A stretch of DNA of 64,000 nucleotides from contig NZ_AQXX01000121.1 of assembly GCF_000376785.1 (NCBI RefSeq), positions 31,762 to 95,761 on the forward strand. Reading direction: 5' to 3'. Each line of letters begins with the position of its first letter. Position 1 is the stretch's first letter. The DNA comes from Hahella ganghwensis DSM 17046 (lineage in GTDB: Bacteria > Pseudomonadota > Gammaproteobacteria > Pseudomonadales > Oleiphilaceae). A program made the position numbers and the translations under genes. The notes beneath the pieces were generated by a model that had not been told where the DNA came from, ran no database searches, and saw only the letters and a program-made list of their open reading frames with translations. Positions 1 to 8,760 of this stretch are shown piece after piece.

Positions 1-939
1 AGTCAACGGCTGTGTACAGGCATTCTGCACATACAACTCAAGGTGATCCTGGAGATTCTGACCAACACCGGGCACATGAGATTTCACCTCAATTCCCAGA
101 GACTGGAGCAGGGATTCATCGCCAATCCCAGAAAGCATCAGCAACTGAGGCGAATTGATCGCACCACCAGATAGTATGACTTCTTTCCGAGCCAATACCT
201 GAATCACCTGCCCTTTCTGTTCGTATTCCACACCAATACAACGATCACCCTCGAACAACAGACGGGTTGCCAAGGCACCGGTCTCAGTCGTCAGATTCGA
301 ACGATCCAGAGCCGGGCGCAGATAGGCTTGAGCCGTACTCCAACGTTTCCCCTGTTTGATCGTCATATCCATGACACCAAAACCTTCCTGCTGATAACCG
401 TTCATATCTTCTGTAAACGGATAACCGGCCTCCATTCCCGCCTTGATAAAGGCGTTAAAGAGCGGATTGGTTTCATCACCGGTATGGACGTTCAAAGGCC
501 CTTTACCGCCACGATAATCATCTTCCCCTTTTTCGCGGGTCTCAGCTTTACGGAAATAAGGCAGGATGTCCTTATAGGACCAGCCTTTAGCACCCTCTTC
601 TTCCCAGCGATCATAGTCCAGCGCATGGCCTCGTATATACACCATGGCATTCAGTGCCGAACCGCCGCCCCATACCCGTCCACGGGGCCAGTACAACTTA
701 CGCTGGTTCATAAATTCCTGAGGTTCGGTATGGTAGTACCAGTTGTACTTTTCATCACCAAGGTTATATGTCAGCGCTGCCGGCATATGGATCTTCCAGG
801 TGTTGTCCCTGCGACCGGCTTCCAGAACCAGCACTTCATCACGGCCACTTTCGGTCAGCCGGTTAGCCAACACACAACCGGCTGAACCGGTTCCGACCAC
901 GATGTAATCAAAGCTTTTTGCATTACTCTTTACTGTCAT
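1..939 (-). CDS. betA: Choline dehydrogenase BetA (C-terminus outside window)
   Basis: FAD-dependent GMC-family oxidoreductase that oxidises choline to betaine aldehyde, the first step of glycine betaine osmoprotectant synthesis. About 313 N-terminal residues are in the window. An FAD-binding GTGSAG motif lies at residues 16-21 and the GMC signature (GGGSALNAMVYIRG) near residue 92. The ATG at 939 follows the betB stop by 29 bases, so this is the third gene of betI-betB-betA. The reading frame is still open at base 1, so the substrate-domain end and stop are not seen. Other GMC alcohol dehydrogenases are similar, but the betI-betB context makes BetA by far the best call. Confidence 0.95.
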   Translation of the reverse strand, partial: MTVKSNAKSFDYIVVGTGSAGCVLANRLTESGRDEVLVLEAGRRDNTWKIHMPAALTYNLGDEKYNWYYHTEPQEFMNQRKLYWPRGRVWGGGSALNAMVYIRGHALDYDRWEEEGAKGWSYKDILPYFRKAETREKGEDDYRGGKGPLNVHTGDETNPLFNAFIKAGMEAGYPFTEDMNGYQQEGFGVMDMTIKQGKRWSTAQAYLRPALDRSNLTTETGALATRLLFEGDRCIGVEYEQKGQVIQVLARKEVILSGGAINSPQLLMLSGIGDESLLQSLGIEVKSHVPGVGQNLQDHLELYVQNACTQPLT

Positions 940-968
940 GACTACGCCATCATTGCCAAAGGTTGAAA

Positions 969-2432
969 TTAAAACGGAGCATCCAGATCTGTCATACCGA
1001 CATAGACAGCTTTCAACTGGGTGTACTGATTCAGGGTGTAAACGCCATTTTCACGTCCAATCCCGGATTGTTTATAGCCCCCTACCGGCATCTCCGCAGG
1101 GGAAGCACCAAAACTGTTGATCCAACAGATTCCCGCCTGCAACTTTCCGATCACACGATGCGCACGTCGGATATCATTGGTAAACACAGCAGCGGCCAAG
1201 CCGTACTCTGTGTTGTTGGCCCGGGCAATCACCTCTTCTTCATCGGAAAAAGTGAGAACACTCATCACCGGCCCGAAGATTTCCTCATCAACGATTCGCA
1301 TGTCATCGCGACAGTCAGAAAATACGGTAGGCTCAACAAAATAACCCTTTTCATAACCGGCTGGGCGGACCGCATTGCCACCGTGAACCAGAGTCGCGCC
1401 TTCCTGGCGTCCCAGTTCGATATAGCTCATTACTTTTTCCCGGTGCCCGGAAGAAATCAGTGCACCAATATTGGTATCAGGATGCATGGGGTCGCCAATC
1501 ACAATGTTGGCTTCAAGGCGTGCTTTTACTCGCTCTATAAAACGGTCATGGATGTCTTTATGGACAAATACACGAGTGCCATGTGTACAGACTTCACCCT
1601 GTGTATAGAAGTTTCCGACCAGAGCCGCGGACACCGCATTTTCCAGATCACAGTCATCAAAGATGATCAGTGGAGATTTGCCCCCCAACTCCATGGTGAC
1701 GTCTTTCAACGTGGAAGCAGACGCGGCCATGACTTTTTTACCCGTGCCGACCTCTCCAGTGAAGGACACTTTCTCAATGCCTTCATGAGCAGTCAGCATC
1801 TGACCAACACGATGATCGCCCTGGACCACATTGAACACACCGGCAGGAACACCAGCCTCAATGAAAATTTCTGCCAGTTTCAGGGCTCCAAGGGGAGTTT
1901 CTTCGGAAGGTTTGAAAACCATGGAGTTGCCAGCCGCCAGCGCCGGAGCGGATTTCCAACAGGCAATCTGAATGGGATAATTCCAGGCTCCAATGCCTGC
2001 ACAGACCCCTAAAGGTTCACGGCGTGTATAGTAAAAATCACCACCAAGATCCTGATGATTACCTTCAATGGACGCTGCCAGACCAGCAAAGAATTCAATA
2101 CTATCCGCACCGGTCACAACATCCACCACACTGGCTTCCTGCCATGGTTTGCCGGTATCCAGCACTTCAATGCGAGCCAGCTCACCATTGCGTTCACGCA
2201 GCAGGGCGACAGCTTTGTTCAAGACTCTTCCCCGCTCCATTCCAGACATTGCAGACCATTTCGCAAAGCCTTCCTGAGCGGATTTCACAGCCCGATCAAC
2301 CAGTTCCTGGGTGGCCTGTTCAACCCTGTAAATTACCTCACCGGAACCAGGGTACACCACGTCGAACGTTTCGGAGGTCTGGTTGGATTGGTATTTACCA
2401 TCGATAAAAGACTGATAAACCGGCAGATTCAT
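969..2432 (-). CDS. betB: Betaine aldehyde dehydrogenase BetB
   Basis: NAD(P)-dependent aldehyde dehydrogenase that converts betaine aldehyde to glycine betaine. The 487 residues match the usual family length. Visible catalytic residues are N151 (AWNYP), E248 (MELGGKSP) and the nucleophile C282 ([11 protein letters not shown]); the VCTHGTRV context is typical of BetB. The start ATG overlaps the betI stop by four bases (ATGA), indicating translational coupling within betIBA. It is cytosolic and should be induced by choline through BetI. Confidence 0.96.
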   Translation of the reverse strand: MNLPVYQSFIDGKYQSNQTSETFDVVYPGSGEVIYRVEQATQELVDRAVKSAQEGFAKWSAMSGMERGRVLNKAVALLRERNGELARIEVLDTGKPWQEASVVDVVTGADSIEFFAGLAASIEGNHQDLGGDFYYTRREPLGVCAGIGAWNYPIQIACWKSAPALAAGNSMVFKPSEETPLGALKLAEIFIEAGVPAGVFNVVQGDHRVGQMLTAHEGIEKVSFTGEVGTGKKVMAASASTLKDVTMELGGKSPLIIFDDCDLENAVSAALVGNFYTQGEVCTHGTRVFVHKDIHDRFIERVKARLEANIVIGDPMHPDTNIGALISSGHREKVMSYIELGRQEGATLVHGGNAVRPAGYEKGYFVEPTVFSDCRDDMRIVDEEIFGPVMSVLTFSDEEEVIARANNTEYGLAAAVFTNDIRRAHRVIGKLQAGICWINSFGASPAEMPVGGYKQSGIGRENGVYTLNQYTQLKAVYVGMTDLDAPF

Positions 2433-3022
2433 TGTTGATCCTGTGCTTCAAATAATTCGTTGACATAATTGCGGCAAATCCGCTCTGCCTGACTCACGGT
2501 CAGGCCTCCTGTACTGAGAGCACTACGCAACCAGAGACCGTCAATCAATGCGGCGATGGTTTGCGCTTTCTCTTCTACCTGCTCCTCTGGCAATAATTCC
2601 CTGAGAGTCACCTTAAGGTTGGAGAACAAACGTTTCTCATTGACTCTTTGTAGCCGGGCCAGTTCCGGGTCATGCATTGCCTGCGCCCAGAATGCCAGCC
2701 AGGTTTTGGCTGCCCGGTCACTGACCTGCAGCTTACTGAAGTTGGCCTGAACGATGGCCATAATCCGAGCTTTGGGAGAGCCGTCTGATTTATCAAGCTC
2801 TGAAATCAATGTTTTCTGCAGAGCGTTCAGCAGATATCTGACGGTGGCTTCCATCAGCGCCTGCTTGCCACCGAAGTAGTGGCTGATAATCCCTGTTGAA
2901 ACTCCGGCGAACTGGCTGATCCGATTTATGGTGGTACCCTGGATGCCAAACGCTTCCACCGACTGGAGCGTTGCCTCTATGAGCTGTTCTTTCTTCTCTT
3001 CTTCAACGACGATCTTAGGCAT
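2429..3022 (-). CDS. betI: Choline-responsive TetR repressor BetI
   Basis: TetR-family repressor of the bet operon. The ATG at 3022 ([19 protein letters not shown]) is preferred over an upstream in-frame start at 3046 because it matches the usual BetI N-terminus and leaves the operator palindrome (3034-3047) outside the gene. The HTH lies at about residues 26-50 ([21 protein letters not shown]), a sequence characteristic of BetI. The C-terminal ligand domain brings the length to 197 residues, as expected. It is first in betIBA and presumably autoregulated. Confidence 0.95.
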   Translation of the reverse strand: MPKIVVEEEKKEQLIEATLQSVEAFGIQGTTINRISQFAGVSTGIISHYFGGKQALMEATVRYLLNALQKTLISELDKSDGSPKARIMAIVQANFSKLQVSDRAAKTWLAFWAQAMHDPELARLQRVNEKRLFSNLKVTLRELLPEEQVEEKAQTIAALIDGLWLRSALSTGGLTVSQAERICRNYVNELFEAQDQQ

Positions 3023-3033
3023 AATTTTTATTG

Positions 3034-3047
3034 ATTGAACGTTCAAT
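3034..3047. promoter_or_regulatory. Probable BetI operator (perfect palindrome)
   Basis: ATTGAACGTTCAAT is a perfect 14-base palindrome starting 12 bases upstream of the betI ATG. Palindromes with TTGAACGTTCAA cores are known BetI targets in other gammaproteobacteria, and TetR repressors commonly bind just upstream of their own gene. BetI binding here is inferred from position and sequence. Confidence 0.75.
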
Positions 3048-3492
3048 TAAAAAAAGACTAATACTTTGACCTATAAATTTCAAATGGTTTTATTTTGCGC
3101 ACATGACATTCAATTCGATCTAAAAAGGTCCGTAGAACCCCTGATATCACTCAAACAACAACGCCGAAACGCGTCCCTTAACCCCACTCCATAAAACAGA
3201 ATTAATTCTTTTATTACAACAGATTAAATACATACAACCGTATTAAAACCGCTCATCAGGCAGTGAAGAAATCGGGCACGCAACAGCCATCTGATAATGT
3301 TCAAAAATACTTTGAACATGACGCTTTTGGAACTATAAATTGACGCAAATAGTTCCATTCAGGCGATAAAACCACCGATTTGTTTAACCCCGTCCAAACA
3401 ACGATTCCCCATTTTCTGAGATCTGAACAAGACATAAACAGCGTCTGCGTCTATGCTTCATAGGACGACGTCTAGTCATGGACTACTAAGCA
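3048..3492. other. Intergenic region, divergent betI / CDP-archaeol-synthase-like gene
   Basis: About 445 AT-rich bases between two divergent genes. Apart from the BetI palindrome at its edge I see no RNA gene, convincing ORF or strong terminator. It must hold the promoters for both sides, but no clear -35/-10 pair could be assigned by eye. Confidence 0.5.
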
Positions 3493-3990
3493 ATGATGGT
3501 GTTGGAAGTGGTGCTGGAACTGAAGCTATTCGCTTTACTGGTAATCATTAACGGCGCTCCGATTGTCGCCCGAAACCTGTTGCCGATGCTCAACGCAGCG
3601 ATCGACGGTGGGAAAGTCCTGCCATGGGACAAGCGGCCACTGCTGGGCAAATCAAAGACTTGGCGCGGACTGATGGCAGGCATACTAGCAGGAATGCTGG
3701 CAGCCACATTGCTGGGTTTCCCCTGGCAACATGGCATCATATTAGCGATAGCCTCCCTTTGCGGAGATCTTCTGACCAGCTTCATCAAACGGCGCCTGGA
3801 CTTTAAGACAAGTGCCAAGGCACCTATTCTGGATCAATTCCTGGAAGTTTCTCTTCCTCTCGGAGTCGCCCAACATTTGTACGCCCTCAACACATTAAAC
3901 GCGGTAGGCGTTCTGGCGGCTTTTATACTTTTCAACTGGGGGATTTCCCCGCTTCTCTACCGGTTGGGCTGGCGAAAAAAACCATACTAA
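3493..3990 (+). CDS. CDP-archaeol synthase / DUF46-like integral membrane protein
   Basis: A 165-residue, strongly hydrophobic protein with about four membrane segments. It has the CarS-like (PF01864) pattern: a first helix followed by NGAP, then KSKTWRG (about residues 53-59), a second glycine-rich helix, and CGDLLTSFIKRR followed by DQ. This resembles cytidylyltransferases that activate polar-lipid precursors with CTP, related to CdsA. In archaea the family makes CDP-archaeol; the substrate in bacteria is not settled, and none is assigned here. ATG codons at 3493 and 3496 are both possible starts; no strong ribosome binding site helps to choose. No linked gene explains its role. Confidence 0.75.
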   Translation: MMVLEVVLELKLFALLVIINGAPIVARNLLPMLNAAIDGGKVLPWDKRPLLGKSKTWRGLMAGILAGMLAATLLGFPWQHGIILAIASLCGDLLTSFIKRRLDFKTSAKAPILDQFLEVSLPLGVAQHLYALNTLNAVGVLAAFILFNWGISPLLYRLGWRKKPY

Positions 3991-4047
3991 GAGATCTGTT
4001 GGCACTGGATTTGACACACATACAACCTGTACCTGTGAAGAAACAGA

Positions 4048-4508
4048 CTAGAAAATTCCGGCATCCAGCCCGGCTGCCATATACATTCCCAACTCCCTGC
4101 ACTGATCAACAAAATCTTCCTGGAACTCCCCGCGACAGATCAAAGGCTCCCGGCAGGCACGCCACCTAAGCCCGGTAATAATCGACTCCACTGCTCGCCG
4201 TGTACCTGTACCGTCATGACCGGCACGAATATAGAGGGCATATGGCAAACCCTGCTTCTTTTCCAGGCAGGGATAATAGACTCGGTCAAAAAAATCTTTC
4301 AAAGCTCCACTCATATATCCCAGGTTTTCTGTCGTTCCCAGAATGATTCCATCACATCCGAAAACATCTGCCGGCTGGGCTTCAAGCGGCGGTATCCATC
4401 GAGTTTCCACAACTTCAATATCTGGGTGAGACGCCCCTTCCATCACTGCCTCAAGCAAGCGACGAGTATTGTCGGATGGTGTATGAGAACAACTAATAAT
4501 TGAGGCAT
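4048..4508 (-). pseudogene. Flavodoxin/FMN-reductase-like protein with disrupted 5' end
   Basis: The intact part (from about 4488) encodes a flavodoxin-like fold: SHTPSDNTRRLLEAV (FMN phosphate-binding loop), then CDGIILGTTENLGYMSGALK and DFFDRVYYP, typical of NAD(P)H-dependent FMN reductase-like proteins. This frame has no ATG before residue 1 of the core: upstream it runs to a TAG through codons that lack a standard start. In another frame an ATG at 4508 reads MPQLLVV, exactly the missing first beta strand, and joins the core if one base is added near 4488. So the gene carries a one-base frameshift (mutation or sequencing error), or it starts at a non-standard codon. Redox function is inferred from the fold only. 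Confidence 0.55.
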
Positions 4509-4685
4509 GGCGTCGAATCTAGGATACTTTATGGCTTACGCTTGAATGAACTAAGCTGTATACAGATAACACTCAGAGTGTAACCAATTGCGCTCCGAGA
4601 TCAAATCCAGACACGTTAACTGACCGACAACCGGCCTGCCCGATCATCCGGAATCGTGTCAGAATCGAGTAAACCAGGCCCTGAA

Positions 4686-5972
4686 ATGAACCAGGATCGA
4701 TGGACCCTAATACAACAGATTTTTGATCAGGTCGCTGATCTGAAACCAACCGAACGCCAGCAGTTCCTGGCACAACACTGCCCCGACGAAGAGGTAAAAA
4801 GAGAAGTTCTGGACCTGCTACAAGCAGATGAAGAGGTAGGAGACCTGCTTCCCAGCAGCTTTACCATAGAATCAGCAGAAGCCACCCTGGTTCTTCCCAA
4901 AATGCATCCCGACACTTTAGTAGGGCCTTACCGGATTATCAGCAAGATTGGTGAAGGCGGGATGGGCTGGGTATTCAAAGCCGAAGACACGCGCCTGGAC
5001 CGCTACGTAGCCCTGAAATGCCTTGCGCCGGCAGTCGCATCGGAGCCTGGCATCAAGGAACGCCTACTACTGGAAGCCAAAGCAATTTCCCGCCTTGATC
5101 ATCCCAATGTCTGCATTATTCATGACATGGGACACACCGAGGACGGTGGGCTGTATATCGCCATGCAGTTTTATACCGGCAAGACATTGGAGAGAATGCT
5201 CAGCGAGGGTCCTCTGGCACTTAAACCGGCCATAAAGATTGCCAAGCAGATCGCCTTTGGATTAAGCGCCGCCCATCAACACCAGATTATTCACCGGGAC
5301 ATCAAGCCCGCCAATATCCTGATACAGGATGACGGCGTGGTCAAAATTCTCGATTTCGGCATCGCCAAACTTGCCGACACCGAGATCACACTGGCCGGGG
5401 CCCGCATGGGAACACTCGCCTATATGGCCCCGGAACAACTTGAAGGTGACGATGTAGGGCCAAGCACGGATATCTGGTCACTGGCCACCGTGATGTTTGA
5501 AATGCTGACCGGCAACCCACTGTTCACAGGAGACAAGGCATCCAGCCTGCTGAATGCTGTGATGAATCAGGAACCACCGCTCGACCACCCGGTATTGGAA
5601 TCACAGCCTCACCTGAAACGATTGCTGCAGGCAATGCTGATCAGGGATACCAATCTGCGGCTCGATTCGATGACAAAGGTTGTGCAATGGCTCGCGACCT
5701 ATCAACACCATCTGTCGCAAAGCCCCGACCGCAAACAACCTCAGGAAGAAGAGGAAAAACTCAACACGGACAAAGTGACTTTCACGGACCAATACCTGAT
5801 GAGACTGGCCGCGGTCCTGACAGCACACATTGGCCCAACAGCACCAGTGCTTATTCAGCGCTATACAGCTTCTGCGAGTTCTTATGAGGGCCTTATTATG
5901 GCACTGGTCAGTCACTTGCCGGCGCACACCAGACAATCTGTTGTCAGTCAATTAAAGGCAATACAACCATGA
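4686..5972 (+). CDS. Cytosolic Hanks-type Ser/Thr protein kinase
   Basis: Eukaryotic-like kinase of 428 residues. Residues 1-70 form a helical region common in sigma-factor-linked kinases (DRWTLIQQIFDQVADL, then a stretch ending LLQADEEVG). The kinase domain spans about 80-345: glycine loop GEGGMG (89-94), K111 in VALK, E130 in helix C, HRDIKPAN (203-210), DFG (223-225) and MAPE (247-250), so all catalytic residues are present. Residues about 365-428 contain an IGPTAPVLIQRY module like the small C-terminal domain of other bacterial kinases and response regulators. No membrane segment is visible. The ATG at 4686 is preferred to an in-frame GTG at 4656. It overlaps the following lipoprotein gene by four bases and converges on an ECF sigma gene, a probable target. 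Confidence 0.93.
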   Translation: MNQDRWTLIQQIFDQVADLKPTERQQFLAQHCPDEEVKREVLDLLQADEEVGDLLPSSFTIESAEATLVLPKMHPDTLVGPYRIISKIGEGGMGWVFKAEDTRLDRYVALKCLAPAVASEPGIKERLLLEAKAISRLDHPNVCIIHDMGHTEDGGLYIAMQFYTGKTLERMLSEGPLALKPAIKIAKQIAFGLSAAHQHQIIHRDIKPANILIQDDGVVKILDFGIAKLADTEITLAGARMGTLAYMAPEQLEGDDVGPSTDIWSLATVMFEMLTGNPLFTGDKASSLLNAVMNQEPPLDHPVLESQPHLKRLLQAMLIRDTNLRLDSMTKVVQWLATYQHHLSQSPDRKQPQEEEEKLNTDKVTFTDQYLMRLAAVLTAHIGPTAPVLIQRYTASASSYEGLIMALVSHLPAHTRQSVVSQLKAIQP

Positions 5973-6238
5973 CACCGCTTTCTTTTATTACTCATAAGCA
6001 ACGTCTGCTCATCCCAGTCGCGCTTATCTCGCTTCTGACCTTATCCGGCTGCAGTACCAGCAGCAACCGTGGAATGTATGAAAGCATCCAGTCCAGCAAT
6101 CAATTCGAATGCAGCAAGCTGCCTCTTCCGCAATATGAGGAATGCATGAGACAGAACAGCATGGACTACAATGAATACCGTCGGGAAAGGGAGAAAGTTC
6201 TGGCGGATGGAAAAGCTGGCGAAAGTTCTCAAGAGTGA
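5969..6238 (+). CDS. Small lipoprotein coupled to the kinase gene
   Basis: An 89-residue protein with a type II signal peptide: positively charged start, hydrophobic segment LLIPVALISLLTL and lipobox LSGC, giving a lipid-modified Cys at about residue 28. The mature part (about 60 residues) is polar, has two further Cys (FECSKL, EECMRQ) and a charged tail. Its ATG overlaps the kinase stop (ATGA), so the two are co-translated. I do not recognise a family. A periplasmic or outer-membrane sensor or partner of the kinase pathway is a plausible guess from position only. Confidence 0.8.
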   Translation: MTPLSFITHKQRLLIPVALISLLTLSGCSTSSNRGMYESIQSSNQFECSKLPLPQYEECMRQNSMDYNEYRREREKVLADGKAGESSQE

Positions 6239-6261
6239 TCCAGAGCCAGACTCTGGATCAC
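6235..6261. terminator. Hairpin between convergent lipoprotein and ECF genes
   Basis: Perfect 11-bp stem GTGATCCAGAG / CTCTGGATCAC with a 5-base loop. It includes the stop codon of the lipoprotein gene. There is no clear U-tract, so it may terminate weakly or protect the 3' end. Confidence 0.45.
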
Positions 6262-6322
6262 ATGAACCATATTGATTATCACTCTTTATTCATTATTGAT
6301 CGTCAGGACTGAGGCACCTCCC

Positions 6323-6877
6323 TTAGTCCTTCATTTCCTTGACCAACCAGGCCTTGGCAAATCTTAGATCCCTCTCCACTGTCGATAGGGACACATCCAG
6401 GAATTCAGCGATCTCTTCCTGGGTCATGCCGCCAAAGAAGCTCATTTCGATGATTTTGGCTTTACGCTCATCCACCTCGGAGAGTTTCCCCAAAACATCT
6501 TCAAGCTCCAAAAGATCCGGCTGACTGCCATCATCACAGATCTGAGCTTCGTACAACGTTACTTGCAGATCATCGCCACCGCGTTTTTTACGCTTCTGGG
6601 AGCGAGCATGATCCACCAGGATGCGACGCATGGTCTGGGCGGCTACCGCCAGGAAATGCACCCGGTCATTCCATGCGACTTCAGCATCCATTAACTGCAA
6701 ATACGCCTCGTTAACCAAGGCTGTTGCCTGCAACATATGCCCCTGGCGCTCTCCTGCCATGTAACGGCCTGCTATTTTGCGCATCTCTCCGTGCATGGCT
6801 TCAATCACCTGATTTAGCGCCTGGCCATCACCGGCCTGCCAGCTGGCCAGCAGCTGTGTCACATTCTTTGCGGACAT
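6323..6877 (-). CDS. Kinase-associated ECF RNA polymerase sigma factor
   Basis: ECF sigma factor of 184 residues, PF07638-like. Region 2 includes ALVNEAYLQLMD (53-64) and HFLAVAAQTMRRILVDHAR; region 4 includes VDERKAKIIEMSFFGGMTQ and an HTH at about 150-175 (EEIAEFLDVSLSTVERDLR). In region 2.2, where canonical ECFs have an acidic DAED-like motif, this protein reads QATA (50-53) with T52. In the related EcfP and EcfK systems such sigma factors lack the acidic patch and are activated by threonine phosphorylation from a neighbouring Ser/Thr kinase. The convergent kinase at 4686 is the obvious candidate. No anti-sigma gene is adjacent, consistent with this control. Confidence 0.92.
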   Translation of the reverse strand: MSAKNVTQLLASWQAGDGQALNQVIEAMHGEMRKIAGRYMAGERQGHMLQATALVNEAYLQLMDAEVAWNDRVHFLAVAAQTMRRILVDHARSQKRKKRGGDDLQVTLYEAQICDDGSQPDLLELEDVLGKLSEVDERKAKIIEMSFFGGMTQEEIAEFLDVSLSTVERDLRFAKAWLVKEMKD

Positions 6878-7174
6878 AAATTCAACTCTTTTGATTGGAA
6901 TTCAAGCAAGATCTCCTTTGCCCGGCATACAACTTCTTTATATATGCACACTAGCCCGACAGTCCAATAACAGCTTCTGGAAACTGTCGTTATGGTATGT
7001 ATCAGGTATCCTGCAATGATAATGGGAATTTTATTCAGAGCCTAAGGCTGAAAAGCTATTGTAGGAAGCGACCGGAGATGCCGCAACCTCTGGAAGCCCA
7101 AAAGACTGCCTGATGACATACCGACAGTCCTACCGGGCCTTGGAAAGATGTAAAAATCCTATTGGAAGAAGCTT
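6878..7174. other. Intergenic region upstream of the ECF sigma gene
   Basis: About 300 bases between the sigma-factor start and the stop of the small membrane protein gene, both on the minus strand. It should contain the sigma gene promoter. A weak hairpin with TTTT lies at 7100-7129; otherwise I see no ORF or recognisable RNA. Confidence 0.45.
7100..7129 (-). terminator. Weak candidate terminator after the small membrane protein gene
   Basis: On the minus strand GACTGTC and GGCAGTC can form a 7-bp stem (one GU pair) with a 12-base loop followed by TTTT. Stability is low and the call is tentative. Confidence 0.3.
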
Positions 7175-7411
7175 TCAGAACTGACTCCAGTCATGCTGAT
7201 TTCCGTAGGACAGAAAGGAAACCCTGAAATCATAATCAGTCAGAGCATCCTCTTCTTCAGAAGGCTCTATTTCTACACTGGAAACAGAGTTTTGCGTCAT
7301 GTGAGATTCGCTTTCCTGCGCTTTGTGCTCCGTGCTTCGCTGCTGCATGAGAAATAGCTGTAAGACAACAACAATTACCGCGAGTATGGCGGCCAACAGA
7401 TTTGTTTTCAT
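7175..7411 (-). CDS. Small single-pass membrane protein of unknown function
   Basis: A 78-residue protein. Residues 3-22 (NLLAAILAVIVVVLQLFLMQ) form one membrane helix with a short positive N-terminus. The rest is an acidic, serine-rich tail (EIEPSEEEDALTDYDF) ending NQHDWSQF. An AGGA ribosome binding site sits 8 bases before the ATG. I recognise no family. It lies upstream of the ECF sigma gene on the same strand but about 300 bases away, so membership of the same regulatory unit is only a possibility. Confidence 0.55.
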   Translation of the reverse strand: MKTNLLAAILAVIVVVLQLFLMQQRSTEHKAQESESHMTQNSVSSVEIEPSEEEDALTDYDFRVSFLSYGNQHDWSQF

Positions 7412-7592
7412 GATAGAAATCCTAAAAGCCCTGCCGGACTTTTATAGTCGAAAACCAATCCTCCCTATCTAATTAAGACGACGAAAACGGCACTGAGCCC
7501 ATCGAATAACATTGGAGGCGTGAACACACCCTAGATAGCGACACAGTTGTCAAAAATCCTTCATATAAGGATAAAAAAAGATGGGAGCGAAT

Positions 7593-8576
7593 CTAATGGC
7601 TGGCTGATCCGAGCACATGAATAACGATTTCCGGCGGGCAATTGAATCGAACCGGGATGATTGAAGTCCCCGCTCCAACGCTGGTGTATCCGAGCATACC
7701 GCCCCACTTCCAAGCACCTTTGCCAACAAACCTGGGGCAGTCAGCATCGAGCGTGAGCGGAACACCTCCAGGCAAACAGATTTGCCCTCCGTGAGTATGA
7801 CCGCACATCATGAAATCAAAACCAGCATGAGCAGCCTGCCGATAGATTTCCGGAGTGTGGGACAGGAGTACGGAGAACAGTTCCGGATCACCGTCGCGCG
7901 CAGCCGCCTCAAGGTTATCAACCCGATAGTAATGAGGATCATCCACCCCAGCCAGTCGAATACGACCACCACCACGCTGCAGAGACACTCCTTCGTTGAG
8001 TAGCAACTGGTACCCCATATCTTCCATGGCGGGCAGCATCCGAATGCTGTCATGGTTACCAAGCACAGCATACACATCACCTTTCAGTGAGGCTCGGAGC
8101 TGCCTTAACCCCTCCAGAGCCTCGTCATAGGGTCCATATGTCTGCGCTCGATAATCTCCCGTTAGCACGCACACATCGTATTCAGCAGGACAAACAGCCT
8201 CAATGATCGACTGAGTAATGGTTTCATCCATGTCAAGATGAAGATCGGTCAGTTGCAGAATACGATATCCATTGAAGACCTCAGGAATCAGGGAATGCTC
8301 GACTTTGTTTTGAGTCAGAGTCAGGTTACAGGCATTACGCCAACCCTTTTCATACATTCCAACCAGCTTGAGGCTCCACCTCATCAGCGCCTGGATAGAG
8401 TACCAGTTTTCCGGATGAAAAAAATTCAGGCCACCGCCACCAAAGACTTTTTGCGCATGATCGTCCTCAATACCAAGCCTCTGGCGCGCGTGGACACTCC
8501 CCAACCTATGCTCAAGGCGAGTGAGCAATTCCATATCAGCATCAGAATAATCTGCAACCAGGTTCACAGAAGTCAT
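7593..8576 (-). CDS. Calcineurin-like metallophosphoesterase
   Basis: A 327-residue protein with all the dinuclear metal motifs of the calcineurin-like family in order: TDLHLD (about residue 110), GDYR, GNHDS, LLSHTPE and GHTHGGQ. The last is typical of the YkuE-type branch. An N-terminal part of about 100 residues precedes the catalytic fold and contains FHPENWYS. A GGAAG ribosome binding site precedes the ATG at 8576. No signal peptide is evident. Substrate is unknown; YkuE-like proteins have been linked to membrane or lipid phosphoesters, but this is not evidence for that role here. Confidence 0.88.
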   Translation of the reverse strand: MTSVNLVADYSDADMELLTRLEHRLGSVHARQRLGIEDDHAQKVFGGGGLNFFHPENWYSIQALMRWSLKLVGMYEKGWRNACNLTLTQNKVEHSLIPEVFNGYRILQLTDLHLDMDETITQSIIEAVCPAEYDVCVLTGDYRAQTYGPYDEALEGLRQLRASLKGDVYAVLGNHDSIRMLPAMEDMGYQLLLNEGVSLQRGGGRIRLAGVDDPHYYRVDNLEAAARDGDPELFSVLLSHTPEIYRQAAHAGFDFMMCGHTHGGQICLPGGVPLTLDADCPRFVGKGAWKWGGMLGYTSVGAGTSIIPVRFNCPPEIVIHVLGSASH

Positions 8577-8760
8577 GATCTTCCGAGGAAAAAATGGGTG
8601 AATGATTCAATTAATGTAGTTGGTAGACGTCGACTAAGCCAAATTAAATGAATTCGCCTAGGGCAATTTCCATCATCTACTGCCCAAACAATGCTAAAAA
8701 CGTCATAATCGGGCGAAAAAATACAAGCGTGCTTAACTTAAGCCAGCAGCAGGAGAAACA

